Origin: Myoxocephalus aenaeus
Lineage: Eukaryota; Chordata; Actinopteri; Perciformes; Cottidae
Direction of reading: 5' to 3'
Length of the DNA stretch: 64,000 bases
Assembly: GCA_038501785.1 (NCBI GenBank)
Contig: JBAMJR010000053.1
Location: 7,871,001 to 7,935,000, forward strand
Below the pieces are notes generated by a model that was not told the origin of the DNA, searched no databases, and saw only the letters and a list, made by a program, of their open reading frames with translations. The translations under genes and the position numbers were made by a program. Of the stretch, positions 11,850 to 22,359 are shown in pieces (positions within the stretch are counted from its first letter, which is position 1; the number at the start of each line of letters is the position of its first letter).

Positions 11850-12625
11850 AGTCAGAAGTTATTTTGGCTGTATATATTTTGTCAAAATTATTTGGTTCTA
11901 GTTATTTTGGCTATGTCTTGAACATTATTGCCCTACTAACAATGCCTTAATTGTTCGACTTTGTTACAGCATACTGGCAATGCATTCCGTTGGAGTTTTA
12001 GGAGATCATGGAACAGAAAACCCATGCTCAAATACCTAGGTCCCACAACTCATTCACCTGGCTTGTGTCTATCTTCTGATGAAAGCTGTGGCACAGAAAG
12101 CTTTGGCCCTGTAAATGGATGAAGGGAGAGTAACACAGCAAAACATGTTCAATATATCCCTGTGATTAAGCACTACATCAGAGCAATGGGAGAGGAGGGA
12201 CGAGAATGTTTAGCCAAACATGAATCATACTGTGATTATTAGGTAACAATATATAGGCACACATTCAGCTTCATCTTGTGTTACTTTGTGTCCAAATCAC
12301 ACAAGATATATGGAAGGGACTTAGAGAGTAGACCTGTTTAAGAGCTTACACAGTTATTGCAGCAATGCACCTAATAAACAACGATTGTCTGCATTATGTA
12401 TTTTCAAGGTACACGTATTGTGGGCTGGTTTATTTTCTCTGACCCAGGCCCCCTGCAAGCACACAGACAGGACTGTATTCATTTGTTTTATTGTATTAGA
12501 GCATTATGTAAATATGTACATTGCCGGTCTCTGGAGGTAGAGTGCGCCGATGGTGCTGAATAGAGAGCATGCAAAGAGGGCAATTTAACAGCCAGCTATG
12601 AATGCCCGGTAACATATGTCAGCTT
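11850..12625. other. No gene seen
   Basis: Unique AT-rich sequence without a recognised repeat, gene or RNA. Confidence 0.4.
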
Positions 12626-12626
12626 G

Positions 12627-12627
<1 letters not shown>

Positions 12628-12665
<38 letters not shown>
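12628..12665. repeat. (AC)n microsatellite
   Basis: About 19 uninterrupted AC units. Open frames running through it (poly TH) are artefacts of the repeat. Confidence 0.95.
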
Positions 12666-12666
<1 letters not shown>

Positions 12667-12689
12667 GTGGACATCAACATCATCATGCA

Positions 12690-13110
12690 GGCAAGCGAGT
12701 AGACCCATCTGTGCCAGGGGTAGACCCGGGCATCCGGGGGACTGCGTCCCTTTCATTTGCCGTGGCCGGGTGCGGAGTATGAACGCAAGGTTTGTGAATG
12801 GCCTGTTATTAATGAGGCCTCATTCGGCGCAAGCAGACACGCAGGGCTGCTGCTTAGTGACGTGCCCTCAGCCATCGTGAATAACAAAAGGCAGTGTGGG
12901 ATCATTAGGCCCCTGGGCGCCAGAGGGGTCTGCCACTTTAATCACGTTTTCGTAATGAATGCACCTGCTGTGAATCACTGCTTATTCATAATATCTCGGA
13001 AAAGCAGTTTTAATGTGGTATTAATGTTGCTACTGCACTGCCAGAGGTGGAGTGTGTATGTAATTGGAGAAATTGAGATGGTGTCAGATTTTATTACTCA
13101 TGGACAGTGG
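12690..13110. promoter_or_regulatory. Candidate conserved non-coding element
   Basis: A repeat-free block with TTATTAATGAGG, ATCATTAGGCC, GCCACTTTAATCACG and TTCGTAATGAATG: TAAT-type homeodomain cores in a moderately GC-rich setting. Open frames on both strands overlap it but show no protein family. The texture is that of a vertebrate developmental enhancer; this is a visual judgement only. Confidence 0.3.
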
Positions 13111-13299
13111 CCCCTGTTTTGGTTTGATACTGTGACAATGTTATGACAAGGCCTAAGGTCACGTTAGATTGATCATCTCTGGGATTTCCTCATTCTGCTC
13201 TCATGAGTATGAGACATGAACATGCATTTCTTGTTCCAGACACAGTGTCCCCATGCCTTCTGCTAAGAGGGCAAAAGTGTGTTTGAATGAATCCTTTCA

Positions 13300-13720
13300 A
13301 TTGAAAGTGTAATGCATTGTACAGGACTCAACACGCTGATGATTACTGTTTTGATTTTGCTTAGGTTTTCTAAAAATAGAATGTTGCGCCTGAGAATACC
13401 ACCCCAATTCTTCCTTTGGCCATCGTGCCACCCTCTGGGGGCCGTGTACCTACCACCACCACGCTTAATGCCAAATGATTTGTGGCCTAACGTAATGTGT
13501 AGAGTTGATAACTGGGTTTGTTTGCTTCCATGTAAACTCCCTAAAGCATGTGTGATCGGAAGCCAAATAAGTGACCTTTTCCCATTTGTCTTCCTCGGAG
13601 GGGACCGTGCCAGCTCCAAGCATTTCCCCCAGCTGTTGGGCTTACTAAAGCGCCACTGGAAAACAGCATGTCACTCTCATCTTTTTGATGTTCTCACTAT
13701 GCCTTTGTACTAGTCGAAGG
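13300..13720. other. Block with long open frames on both strands, probably non-coding
   Basis: A 133-codon frame on plus (13312-13713) overlaps a 118-codon frame on minus (13263-13619). Neither has a recognised motif or clear splice sites. Two overlapping opposite frames usually mean stop-poor non-coding DNA, perhaps part of the same conserved-type region as its neighbours. Confidence 0.25.
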
Positions 13721-14139
13721 GACAGAGGGCATCTCTACATGCTAACAAGTCTTGAATAATCTAAATTAAAATGGCTAATCTTGTTATTAGGCCAGCCCTG
13801 TTGGGCCACGTGCACTTCAACGCATCTGTCTCTCAGCCTCTCCTTTTCTTTCTCTTTATGGCTATCAGTGGAGCCAAATGGTGCCAAAGGGATTTGGAAC
13901 AATTGTTTGCTGCCCTTTTAAAATGTACATTAGTTTTTAGAATATAGTGTTGATCACTGTCTCCTTTGAGGCCATTGTAAATCTGCTTTCTGTCCGTGCC
14001 AAGGCATCTGTCTTCTCACTATTGCAAGTTAGATTTAATCCCCCGAAGGAGGCTCAGTCCTAAATAAATCTGAATTCTGTTTGGTTTGAGTCCTTAAGTA
14101 CATCTGGACTCTCAAAAGGAAAGAGAGCAGAGGAGCCTG

Positions 14140-14450
14140 CCCCAAATCCCACCTTTTGTATACCCCAAGTCTGTAATGCAGAAACAGGATGCAAGTGTAA
14201 AGACGCCTGCTGCATTTTTATTTAGATTTCTGTCTATTAGCATATGCATAGGAGGAATCATTGTAGTCAATTTAATGAAGGGGGGGACTCCCTCAAAGGC
14301 AAATACCACAAAAAGAGACCATTTTGATGGCAGACATGCCTTCATGATCAGCTTTAATAGGGTATTTTACTGGGGAGCCGCATTGAAGTGGAGCGCATTA
14401 AGAAACAGCTTAAAGTGGCTCATAAAGTGCTCGGATCCTCCAATGCTCAC
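14140..14450. promoter_or_regulatory. Candidate conserved non-coding element
   Basis: Repeat-free block containing ATTAGCATATGCATAGG (octamer/POU-like), GTCAATTTAATGAAG, CAGCTTTAATAGGG and GCGCATTAAG. A 128-codon plus-strand frame crosses it but runs into the (ATC)n repeat and has no known motif. An enhancer-like role is inferred from texture only. Confidence 0.3.
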
Positions 14451-14453
14451 TGT

Positions 14454-14481
14454 CATCATCATCATCATCATCATCATCATC
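14454..14481. repeat. (ATC)n microsatellite
   Basis: About nine ATC units. It produces false poly-isoleucine and poly-methionine tracts in the flanking open frames. Confidence 0.95.
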
Positions 14482-14559
14482 CCAGACAGACAAAAAGCAT
14501 TCCGTTTTGAGAATTTTCTGCCGTCATCTTCTCCCCTTCCCCCACCCACATCCATTCAT

Positions 14560-15955
14560 TAGATTTCTGAGGCCAGTTGTGATGCTGATCTTAGTGTCTT
14601 CACAGATATAAATGTCTTGTTGCGATTTAAAGTCCTTGGTAAACTAGCTGACTGTCAGACATGGTAGATGTGGTGTGTCTATGCTGACTCTCGAACCAGC
14701 GAGATTCATTCTTAGTGTTGTCCCCCTATCCTTATCGCTGTAAATTCACACTACAGGAAAGCTGAGCCTTTATTTGTTACTTCAAATTCCTCGGTTGTTT
14801 AGTCCCAAGGTCCCCTGAGGCTCACAAAGTTAGGCGGGTACTATAGAACGCACATGTAATCACGCCTTTGCAAAATAAAAACATGTTGTGTTAGAAAAAT
14901 TAAACGTTGTTTTCAGTTCACATGCCATATTTGTATCATTAGTTGCTGTACCTTGCCTCTCAGATTTTTGGTAATGTGCTGAAAATGAATACATTTTAAC
15001 TTCTCAAGCCTGAAAAATGTCTTACTTTAAACAGTCGCTGTAACAACCTGCAGCCAACATCTTTCTATCCTAACTCACTTTATCACTCACTGCTTTCCAC
15101 AGAATGCAGATTCAACAAGCATCTTTCAGTCTGTCTCTACTATGGAGAGACACCTATGTTTGTGCTGTCCTCCACAATCTGTCCTCACCATATTTACAAG
15201 CAATGTGAACAAGAAATAATGAAGCATTTGGGAGAAAAGCTGAGCCATGGCTCCTTGGCTGCTCTTGTGGAGCAGATTTACTTTTACTAGAGTAACTGTA
15301 GGCGGTGGAAAGGGAGCAATGAGGGTCCTCCACTGAGACCAATAAAGTGTCTTGATACATGGACCGTGAGGTACGTCTCCATCCATCCTCTTGAAAATGG
15401 CACTCCTTAGAGAGATTTGAAGTTATTTTGTTTAATTTGCTAAATAAATTGCATTGGATATTTTATTGATATATTATTTTCCTTGCAGGTAGCCTGCTTA
15501 GTATGAGCATCATACCTCCATACGTTTACTCTTGCTGCAACAGGATGGCAATGTTGCACACACATAGCCTGGCTTCAGGTCTTTGTATCACTGCGCACAC
15601 CTCAGCATTTTGCAGTGATTCAAATCGATAATTTTTAAATAAAGAATGAAGTGAAATCAAATAGCAATTCAGTCAGATTTTCAGGATATAACACACATGG
15701 TAATTAACATAAAGCTTGTTCCAGTTATGAGACAGATCTCAGATTGCATGCTTACCAAACCTAATTCTGTTAAAGAAGCTGTAGGAAAGACACATTTATT
15801 GTAAAAAAAATAAATAAAAAAAAATCTTACTACTGTTAATGTTTATTGCGGATATATAGAGTTATATGAGCAATTCTTCAACTGGTAAATGATGCCAGCA
15901 GTTTATTTACGTATATAAGTGCCATTTAGTTTGATTCAGGATGTATGGCCAACAA
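14560..15955. other. No gene seen
   Basis: Mostly AT-rich unique DNA. Short minus-strand open frames at about 15.13-15.39 kb have no recognised motif. An A-rich TAAATAAA stretch lies near 15803-15825. Confidence 0.4.
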
Positions 15956-15960
15956 TTGAA

Positions 15961-16836
15961 TGCGCCAAATTCAATAATGAAGTAAAAACTAGTGTATTGC
16001 AAGCTTTTATTTTATCAGAACAATATAACAGGCACTCTGGAGCAACAGCAAGTTAATCAGTGAACAACATAAACAGTCTGTTCAGTAGTAAGGGTCCCTG
16101 TGAGGGACAAGCCACTCCTTCTTTTGTCATGTTCAGTAGTAAGGGTCCCTATTAGGGACAAGCCACTCCTTCTTTTGACCATGTTCAGTAGTAAGGGTCC
16201 CTGTTAGGGACAAGCCGCTCCTTCTTTTGTCATGTTCAGTTTGTTGCTTACCTTTTTAAAGAGGTATGTTAAAGACCAGCAATTGATTAACTTTATACAA
16301 AAGCAATAAGTGCTTTTGATCTTGTTCAGTTTTTCTTACTGAGTGAGAAAAGTCCAGTCTGTGTTGGCTTGAACAAGTGCACTGAAGTCTGGTTGAATGA
16401 GGTGGAGATGTGAAGGACAGGTATCTCAGTGGTGGCTTTGCGCGATTTAATGTTCAATCTGTGGCTCGCGGCAGCACCCGCTGCTCGCTGAGGACAGAAA
16501 CTACAGAACAAGACGTGCTTTCCCGTCAGTCTGTTGGTAACAAGCCGGTCGGTGAGGCTGCGGAAGCGCGCGCATACGTAAATCGCCTTCAAAGTAAAAG
16601 CAGTGCCGTTGTATTGCATTTATGGCATGTATCTTATTTCTTTCTTTTTCTTTTTTGATTGACCTCACGCGGGCCAGACTGGGAGAGCCGTAAGATGCCC
16701 AGGTCTGAACTACGCCGTCTGGGAGAGATTGACAGTGCAGCACCTGTGTGCGACAGTAATAAGCCCCTCCCAATGCAAAAAAAAAGATCAAATAATTATA
16801 GGTTTGCTGCGTGTTAACGTGCCCAGACCTAATAAA
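15961..16836. mobile_element. hAT-type non-autonomous element, long copy, left end missing
   Basis: This shares its right-hand 370 bp or so (from the GCAGCACCCGCTGCTCGCTG motif near 16470 to TGCCCAGACCTAA near 16821-16833) with the element at 47078-47569. It also shares the GCGCCAAATTCAATAATGAA motif near 15962. The right terminal repeat has one mismatch to the other copy; no matching left repeat was found, so the left end is lost. Compared with the 47-kb copy it carries about 440 extra bp in the middle, including three 51-bp tandem units. A minus-strand open frame (16791-16501) resembles one in the other copy only because both lie in the same repeat; it is not a host gene. Confidence 0.7.
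16080..16233. repeat. Three tandem 51-52-bp units, each with a hairpin
   Basis: Units at 16080-16130, 16131-16182 and 16183-16233 each begin GTTCAGTAGTAAGGGTCCCT and differ by a few bases. Each contains an inverted pair of the type GTCCCT-loop-AGGGAC, so each strand could form three small hairpins in a row. A partial fourth unit begins at 16234. They lie inside the long hAT copy and explain part of its extra length. Confidence 0.9.
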
Positions 16837-16853
16837 TAAATAAATATAAATAA

Positions 16854-16909
<56 letters not shown>

Positions 16910-16916
16910 AAAAAAA
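16837..16916. repeat. (AAAT)n, (AT)n and A-run compound microsatellite
   Basis: AAAT units at the left, (TA)n at about 16859-16904, then an A-run to 16916. It abuts the right end of the hAT copy. Confidence 0.95.
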
Positions 16917-17530
16917 GACTTATCAGAGAAGGTCACCATCACATGAAAGGCAAGCAATTCCGTGGTGCGCATAGAGCATGGGGGAGGCAGCTTTGCAGAA
17001 ACCAGCAAGAGTAAATGCATGAACGTGCACTGTCTGACTACTGCTTGATGATGTAATCATGAGTGACAGCATAACAAAGACAGCTGAGAACCTTCCTCAA
17101 CCACATTGCCTTCAGGAAGTGAGAATTCTGACTCAACTCTTTCTATACACCATATTCAAGTGATTGAATGTAACCTAAATGTACGCCTGTGACAAAGTTC
17201 TGTTTAGCAAGCCGTTTTAGACCATACTTTGTACAAATTGCAATATAAATGCAATAAACTATTGCATTTATAATCAAATTCTCAAAACTATTATTCTGGA
17301 TTTGGCTCCACAGTAGACGGGCAGGTCGGCCATCCAATCACTTCATGAAGGCGGGAATAAAGGATTGGACGGGCTTATTACAGTCCTGTGAGAAAACAGG
17401 TTATACATAATTTTTCTTTGATTTTAATGTGATTTACTGATTTCTGTTGGGATGTGAAGAGAATAAATAAATAAATAAAAAATGCTTAAAAAATAAATTT
17501 CCAACCCTAGGTTTAACTGCTCAGTTTTTT
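16917..17530. other. No gene seen
   Basis: Unique AT-rich DNA with a short AAAT repeat near 17463-17480. Confidence 0.4.
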
Positions 17531-17534
17531 TTAT

Positions 17535-19400
17535 TTTTATCAAAGTCAAAAGTCAAAGTCAGTTTTATTTGTCACTTCTTCCATATTGTGCAAACATACA
17601 GAGGACCTGAAATTATGTTTCTCTACTGTCTGAAAAAAAGTGAATAGTGCAACATTTAAAAAAGTAAAAAATAGACAACATATAACATATAAACAACATC
17701 TAAACTAGACAACATATAACATATAAACAACATATAAACTAGACAACATATAAACAACATATAAACATAGTGCAGAAACATAAAGTGAATAGTGCACATT
17801 TAAAAAAAAAAGTAAAAAATAGACAACATATGACATATAAACATAGTGCAAAGACATATAAACATAGTGCAAAGACATATAACATATAGTGCAAAAACAG
17901 ATTAGGAAACTATTTAAGTGTGCGTTAATAGCAGCGGTCAGACAGTTTAGCAGCAGAGTCTAGATGTGGGAGTGGTGAGGTAGAGAGTTCAGCTTCCTGA
18001 CAGCTTGGTGGATGAAGCTGGTTGACAGCCTAGTGGTGCGAGCCCGGAGGCTCCGGTATCTCCTCCCAGAGGGCAGGAGGCTGAAGAGACCGTGTGAGGG
18101 GTGGCAGGAGTCGCTCACAATCGTGGTTGCTTTGCGGGTGAGGCGGGTGTTGTATACGTCCTGCAGGGAGGGGAGGGGGGGGGAGTGAGGCACCAATGAT
18201 TCTTCCAGCTGCATTCACTATGCGCTGCAGGGCTTTCCTGCTGTAGTCTGTGCAGCTTCCGCCCCACACAGTGATGCAGTTGGTCAGGATGCTCTCGATG
18301 GTGCCACGGTAGAAGGTGCACATGATGGATGGAGGGCTTCCTGCTTTCCTCAGTTTCCGGAGGAAATAGAGGCGCCTCTGTGCTTTCTTTGCCAGGGTTT
18401 TCGTGTTGACTGTCCACGAGAGGTCCTCACTGATGTCCACCCCCAGGAACTTGGTGCTGCTGACTTGTTCAATGTCAGCACCGTTGATGGTCAGTGTTGG
18501 GTGTGGCCTTTCCGGAAGTCAACAACAATCTCCTTGGTCTTGCTGTTATTCAGAAGGAGGTTGTTGTCTCTGCACCACGTGGTCAGAAGGTTGACCTCCT
18601 TCCTGTAGTGGGTCTCGTCATCCTTGGTGATGAGACCTATCAGAGTGGTGTCGTCTGTGAATTTGACTATGTGATTGGTGCTGTAGGTGGTTTTGCAGTC
18701 GTGTGTCAGCAAGGTGAAGAGCAGTGGACTGAGCACACAGCCCTGAGGGGCCCCTGTGCTCAGAGTGATGCTGCTCGAGGTGTTGTTGCCGACGCGTACT
18801 GCTTGTGGCCTCTCACTGAGAAAGTCCAGCAGCCAGTTACACAGCGAGGTGTTGAGCCCCAGCTGGTCAAGTTTGCAGATGAGTTGTTGTGGGATGATGG
18901 TGTTGAACGCTGAACTAAAGTCTATGAACAGCATTCTCACATATGAGTCTTTTTTGTCCAGGTGGGTGAGGGCTGGGTGGAGAGCAGAGCAGATTGCATC
19001 CTCCGTGGACCGTTTGGCACGGTATGCAAACTGGAAAGGGTCCAGTGTGGGGGGGAGAATGGATTTGATGTGTGACATGACTAGCCGTTCAAAGCACTTC
19101 ATTATTATGGGGGTAAGTGCCACTGGACGATAGTCATTAAAGCAGGACGGAGTGGATTTCTTCGGCACAGGTATGATGGTGGTGGCCTTGAAGCATGATG
19201 GAACTACAGCTTGTCTCAGAAGTATTAAAAACATCCGTGAAGACATCCTTAAGCTCCTCTGCGCAGTCCCTCAACACACGACCAGGGATGTTGTCTGGAC
19301 CTGTTGCCTTGCGGGTGTTGATAGTGGAGAGAGTCCTCTTCACGCTGGCAGCAGACAGGCACAGAACCTGGTCATGGGGAGGAGGCGGAGTCTTATGTTT
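17535..19400 (-). mobile_element. L2/Rex1-like LINE, reverse-transcriptase half, minus strand
   Basis: On the minus strand the element carries most of a reverse transcriptase. An upstream part near 19343-19140 reads NTRKATGPDNIPGRVLRDC. The main frame (19246-18491, 251 codons) has VPKKSTPSCFNDYRPVALT, FQFAYRAKRSTEDA, FIDFSSAFNTIIP, STGAPQGCVLSPLL and FTDD (18650-18661, where FADD is usual). The C-terminal part at 18440-18030 has RRLYFLRKLRKAG. The frame shifts near 18505 and again in the G-run at about 18170-18187, so it is dead. The endonuclease is missing. The 3' end has an A-rich untranslated region and a TGACTTTGACTTT-type tail near 17540-17560, as in fish CR1/L2 relatives. Exact clade (L2 or Rex1) needs a tree. 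Confidence 0.85.
17641..17900. repeat. Tandemly duplicated A-rich 3' untranslated segment of the LINE
   Basis: A block beginning GTGAATAGTGCA(A)CATTTAAA occurs at about 17640 and again near 17783, about 143 bp apart. Between and after them are many repeats of ACAACATATAAACA and CATATAAACATAGTGCAAAG. It is an internal expansion within the element's 3' untranslated region. Confidence 0.8.
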
Positions 19401-19404
19401 ATCT

Positions 19405-20075
19405 TTGGTGAAAGCTTTATAATGTTCTTCAGGAAATTAGTTTTTTTGGGGGGCCTGACGGTACATAGTTTATACTCTAGCATTTGAGCGTCTACGAAAA
19501 GACAAAAGGAAAACAATAACACAGAAACAGTAAGCCGTGGGGAGGATAATTAATTGTGTGCCTCAGGAATGAGCAGAGTGTGCAGAACCAAGTGTTTACA
19601 AATATGAACAAATGGGACAATTTTAGTTGAAGCAGTTTAACATATTCTGCTATCAAACATTTGGGTTATTATGTAGGTGAATGATCTGGTTTTGTTTGCT
19701 CTGAGGAATTACCATATCGATTGCCAAATCAGTTTTTTCTGAAAAAAAACAAAAACAATGCAGAATTTGAAGGATAATCATGTCCTTACGTGAACTTACA
19801 CTTACCATGTTTCAAGTACAATTACAAATACACTTAATATTGCAACCAGACCCAATCAACCATTGTAGTATGGCTATTTTTACAAAATTTGTGAGCTGCA
19901 AAGTCAATTTGATAATGTCCCTCAAATTATTTGTATTTTATAGAGGCCACATTTTTATTTAAATGTTGTACAGGGCTGTGAGGTAGATAGTAACATCAGG
20001 CTTAAAAAATGGTGATCCCATATCATAAATATCACATATTCACACTAAGGAAAAAACAGACTGACCACATTTATA
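19405..20075. other. No gene seen between two LINE remnants
   Basis: AT-rich unique sequence without recognised features. Confidence 0.4.
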
Positions 20076-20077
20076 AA

Positions 20078-21717
20078 CAGGAAGTTCAAGTGTTCTCTCC
20101 TTGACGCAAGAGTAAAGATGGGAGCGGCTGCTGGGTCAGTGCACCACCTGTCAGCAGCAAAAATACAACTTAAGCTGAAATGATGTAACAACTTCAGAGG
20201 TGGCAGAGTCAACTTCAATATCCAGCTATTCCAGGACATGAGAACAAGTGAAACGTATCGGACCACCCGACAGAACAGGTTCCATGCCTTGAGATAAACT
20301 GTGACCCACCAACCAGATGTGAAGTCAAAGCTATTAAGGTCTTGCGACATGGCAAGGCAGGAGGGTCAGAGGAGATCCCTGCAGAGGCCTTACAGGCTGA
20401 CGTTGAAACCGCAACCACCATGCTATAAAAGCTGATCAAAACTATACGTAAACATACCAACAGACTTGAGAGATGGGTTAATTGCTATCATACCCAAGAA
20501 AGGAGACCTCAGGGATTGTAATAATAATCAAGGGATCGTGTTGCTATCATCACCAGGCAAAGTGTTTCAGCTATCTCTGAGTGACTAAGGAGGTGGATGA
20601 AAAACTGATAGAAAATCAGACAGGTTTCAGACATGGAAGATTGCGCAGCGACAAAATTGCCACCGTCAGGTTCATCATTGAGCAATCCATAGAATGGCAT
20701 ACACCTGTCTATGTCAATTTCATTGATTTTTGAGAAGGCATTTGACAGCATAAAATGTGAGTTGCTATGGAACCACGTGGCACACGATAGAGCTCCCCCG
20801 AATCTAATCAGCATCTCTAACAATACTTATCATGGGATGCAGTACCAAGTGCTCCACCAGGGATGCACACAAGAAAAGTTTGAAGTGCTCACCGTGATGA
20901 AGCAGCGCTGCTTGTTCTCTCCTTTGCTCTCATGTATCGACCAAACCAACAAAAAACAATTCGGCATCCAGTGGAGCTTGACAGAACAGCTTGAGGACTT
21001 CAACCTTGCTGATGACATTTCACTTCTCTCACATACCCACCAACAGATGCAGGACTAGTCCCAGCTGCTGGAGCATCTGCAGCTGAGCTTCGACTTAAAA
21101 TAAATGGACCTAAAACCAAAAGCATGTGGATCAGCAACAAAAGCAAAAATCCTATAAGTATTGAGAATCAGACACTTGAAGAGGTCGATACATTCACTTA
21201 CCTCGGAAGTGTTGTAACTGTGGATGGCGTAACAGAGGAAGATGTAAAGGCAAGGATTGGGAAAGCAAGAACATCATTTAATATCTTATAGAGGAGATGG
21301 AAATGGCAAAATATTTCACTCGGGACAAAAATCAAAATCTTCAACTTTAACGTTAGGCCATACTCTGTATGGATCAGAAACCTAGAAAACCAGTCATTCA
21401 TTAATCACTGTCTAAGATGACTCCTGGGGATCTACTGACCAAACACGATCAACAACACCAAACGAGAAACAATAGAAGTACAGCTGAAAAGGTGGAGATC
21501 GACAGGTCATACCCTTGGACAAAGCCAAACCGCAATAACCAAGCAGGCACTGAGATGAAACCTACAACTCAAACTCGGCGAGGAATACACAGAAACCCTT
21601 GGAGGAGCAGCACATAGCAAGAGTTTAAGAAGAACGGACTACTGTGGCAACGGATAGAGAAAATTGCCCAAGGGTGGAAAACTTCAAGGAACACAAAGGT
21701 CGAAGTAAGTAAGTATG
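20078..21717 (+). mobile_element. RTE-like non-LTR retrotransposon remnant, plus strand
   Basis: The left end retains the last part of the endonuclease: translation near 20100-20150 reads DARVKMGAAAGSVHHL, a decayed form of the usual GADxxSDHHL motif. Much of the linker is lost between about 20280 and 20340. The reverse transcriptase follows: IPKKGDLRDCNNNQGI near 20490-20535, FEKAFDSIKCELLWNH near 20728-20775 and LADD at 21005-21016 in place of FADD. The C-terminal part near 21180-21290 gives EEVDTFTYLGSVV and KARIGKARTSFNIL, with the last part up to about 21680. It ends in a short (AAGT)n tail near 21702-21717. Stops and frameshifts are frequent. The family is one often annotated in fish and corals as a jockey-like polymerase; RTE versus L2 placement is uncertain. 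Confidence 0.8.
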
Positions 21718-21719
21718 AT

Positions 21720-22089
21720 ACGCAGCATGTGCAAAGGAAATGATGACGAGAACGAGGCAATTATACATTATTCAATCTTTTCTTTTAAAAATAGACCTTA
21801 CCATCTGCTGGGGCCTTGGAATGAATCCCCATGTACAGTGTTCTGTAGATAGATATCATCAGCCAGGAGAAGGTGCTTTCTTCATTTTCTAATCCAACCG
21901 TTGTTAATTGGTTACTAAATGAGAGACCTGACCTTTGTTTAAACCCATGTGTTCGTACAGTACCTGCATGCGACCCGGTGTATGTGTCTGAGTGAGAGGG
22001 AGCAAGAAAGGGAATGAGACGTGAGAAAATGAATGATGCCAAGGTATGGAAGAGGCTGAGATGAGGAGAAATGGAGGGAGAGGCCAACT
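21720..22089. other. No gene seen
   Basis: Unique sequence; short open frames only, with no recognised motif. Confidence 0.35.
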
Positions 22090-22355
22090 TTTCACTTGGC
22101 CCCTATCCAGCCCGCATATCTACTGTCTGTTGAGCTTTTTCAAAGGCAATTTATTTTTAGATATTTCAAAAACTCATTTGAAGGCGATTTTCCCTCTATG
22201 GCTGTAGCCCTTGCCTTCAGCCTCCTCCCTCTGCACCAGTTTTACCCACTCTCATGTGGCACCCGATGTGTCGCAGAGCCTATTCCTTGGCAGTCAGCAC
22301 AGTTTTGATTTAATTCCGAGGGCCATCTGTAATCCCCTGCAGGACACGGAGGCCC
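22090..22355. promoter_or_regulatory. Candidate conserved non-coding element
   Basis: Repeat-free, balanced block with CAAAGGCAATTTATTTTTAG and TTGATTTAATTCCGAGGGCC. It has the mixed AT/GC texture of conserved vertebrate enhancers; no protein motif in the overlapping frames. Low confidence without alignment. Confidence 0.2.
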
Positions 22356-22359
22356 ATAG

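Noticed and set aside
12602..12880. Open frames through the (AC)n array.
   Set aside because: Threonine-histidine repeats come from the microsatellite; the rest has no motif.
16080..16233. Regular 51-bp repeats considered as a CRISPR array.
   Set aside because: The units are directly adjacent with no variable spacers, lie inside a transposon, and the genome is vertebrate.
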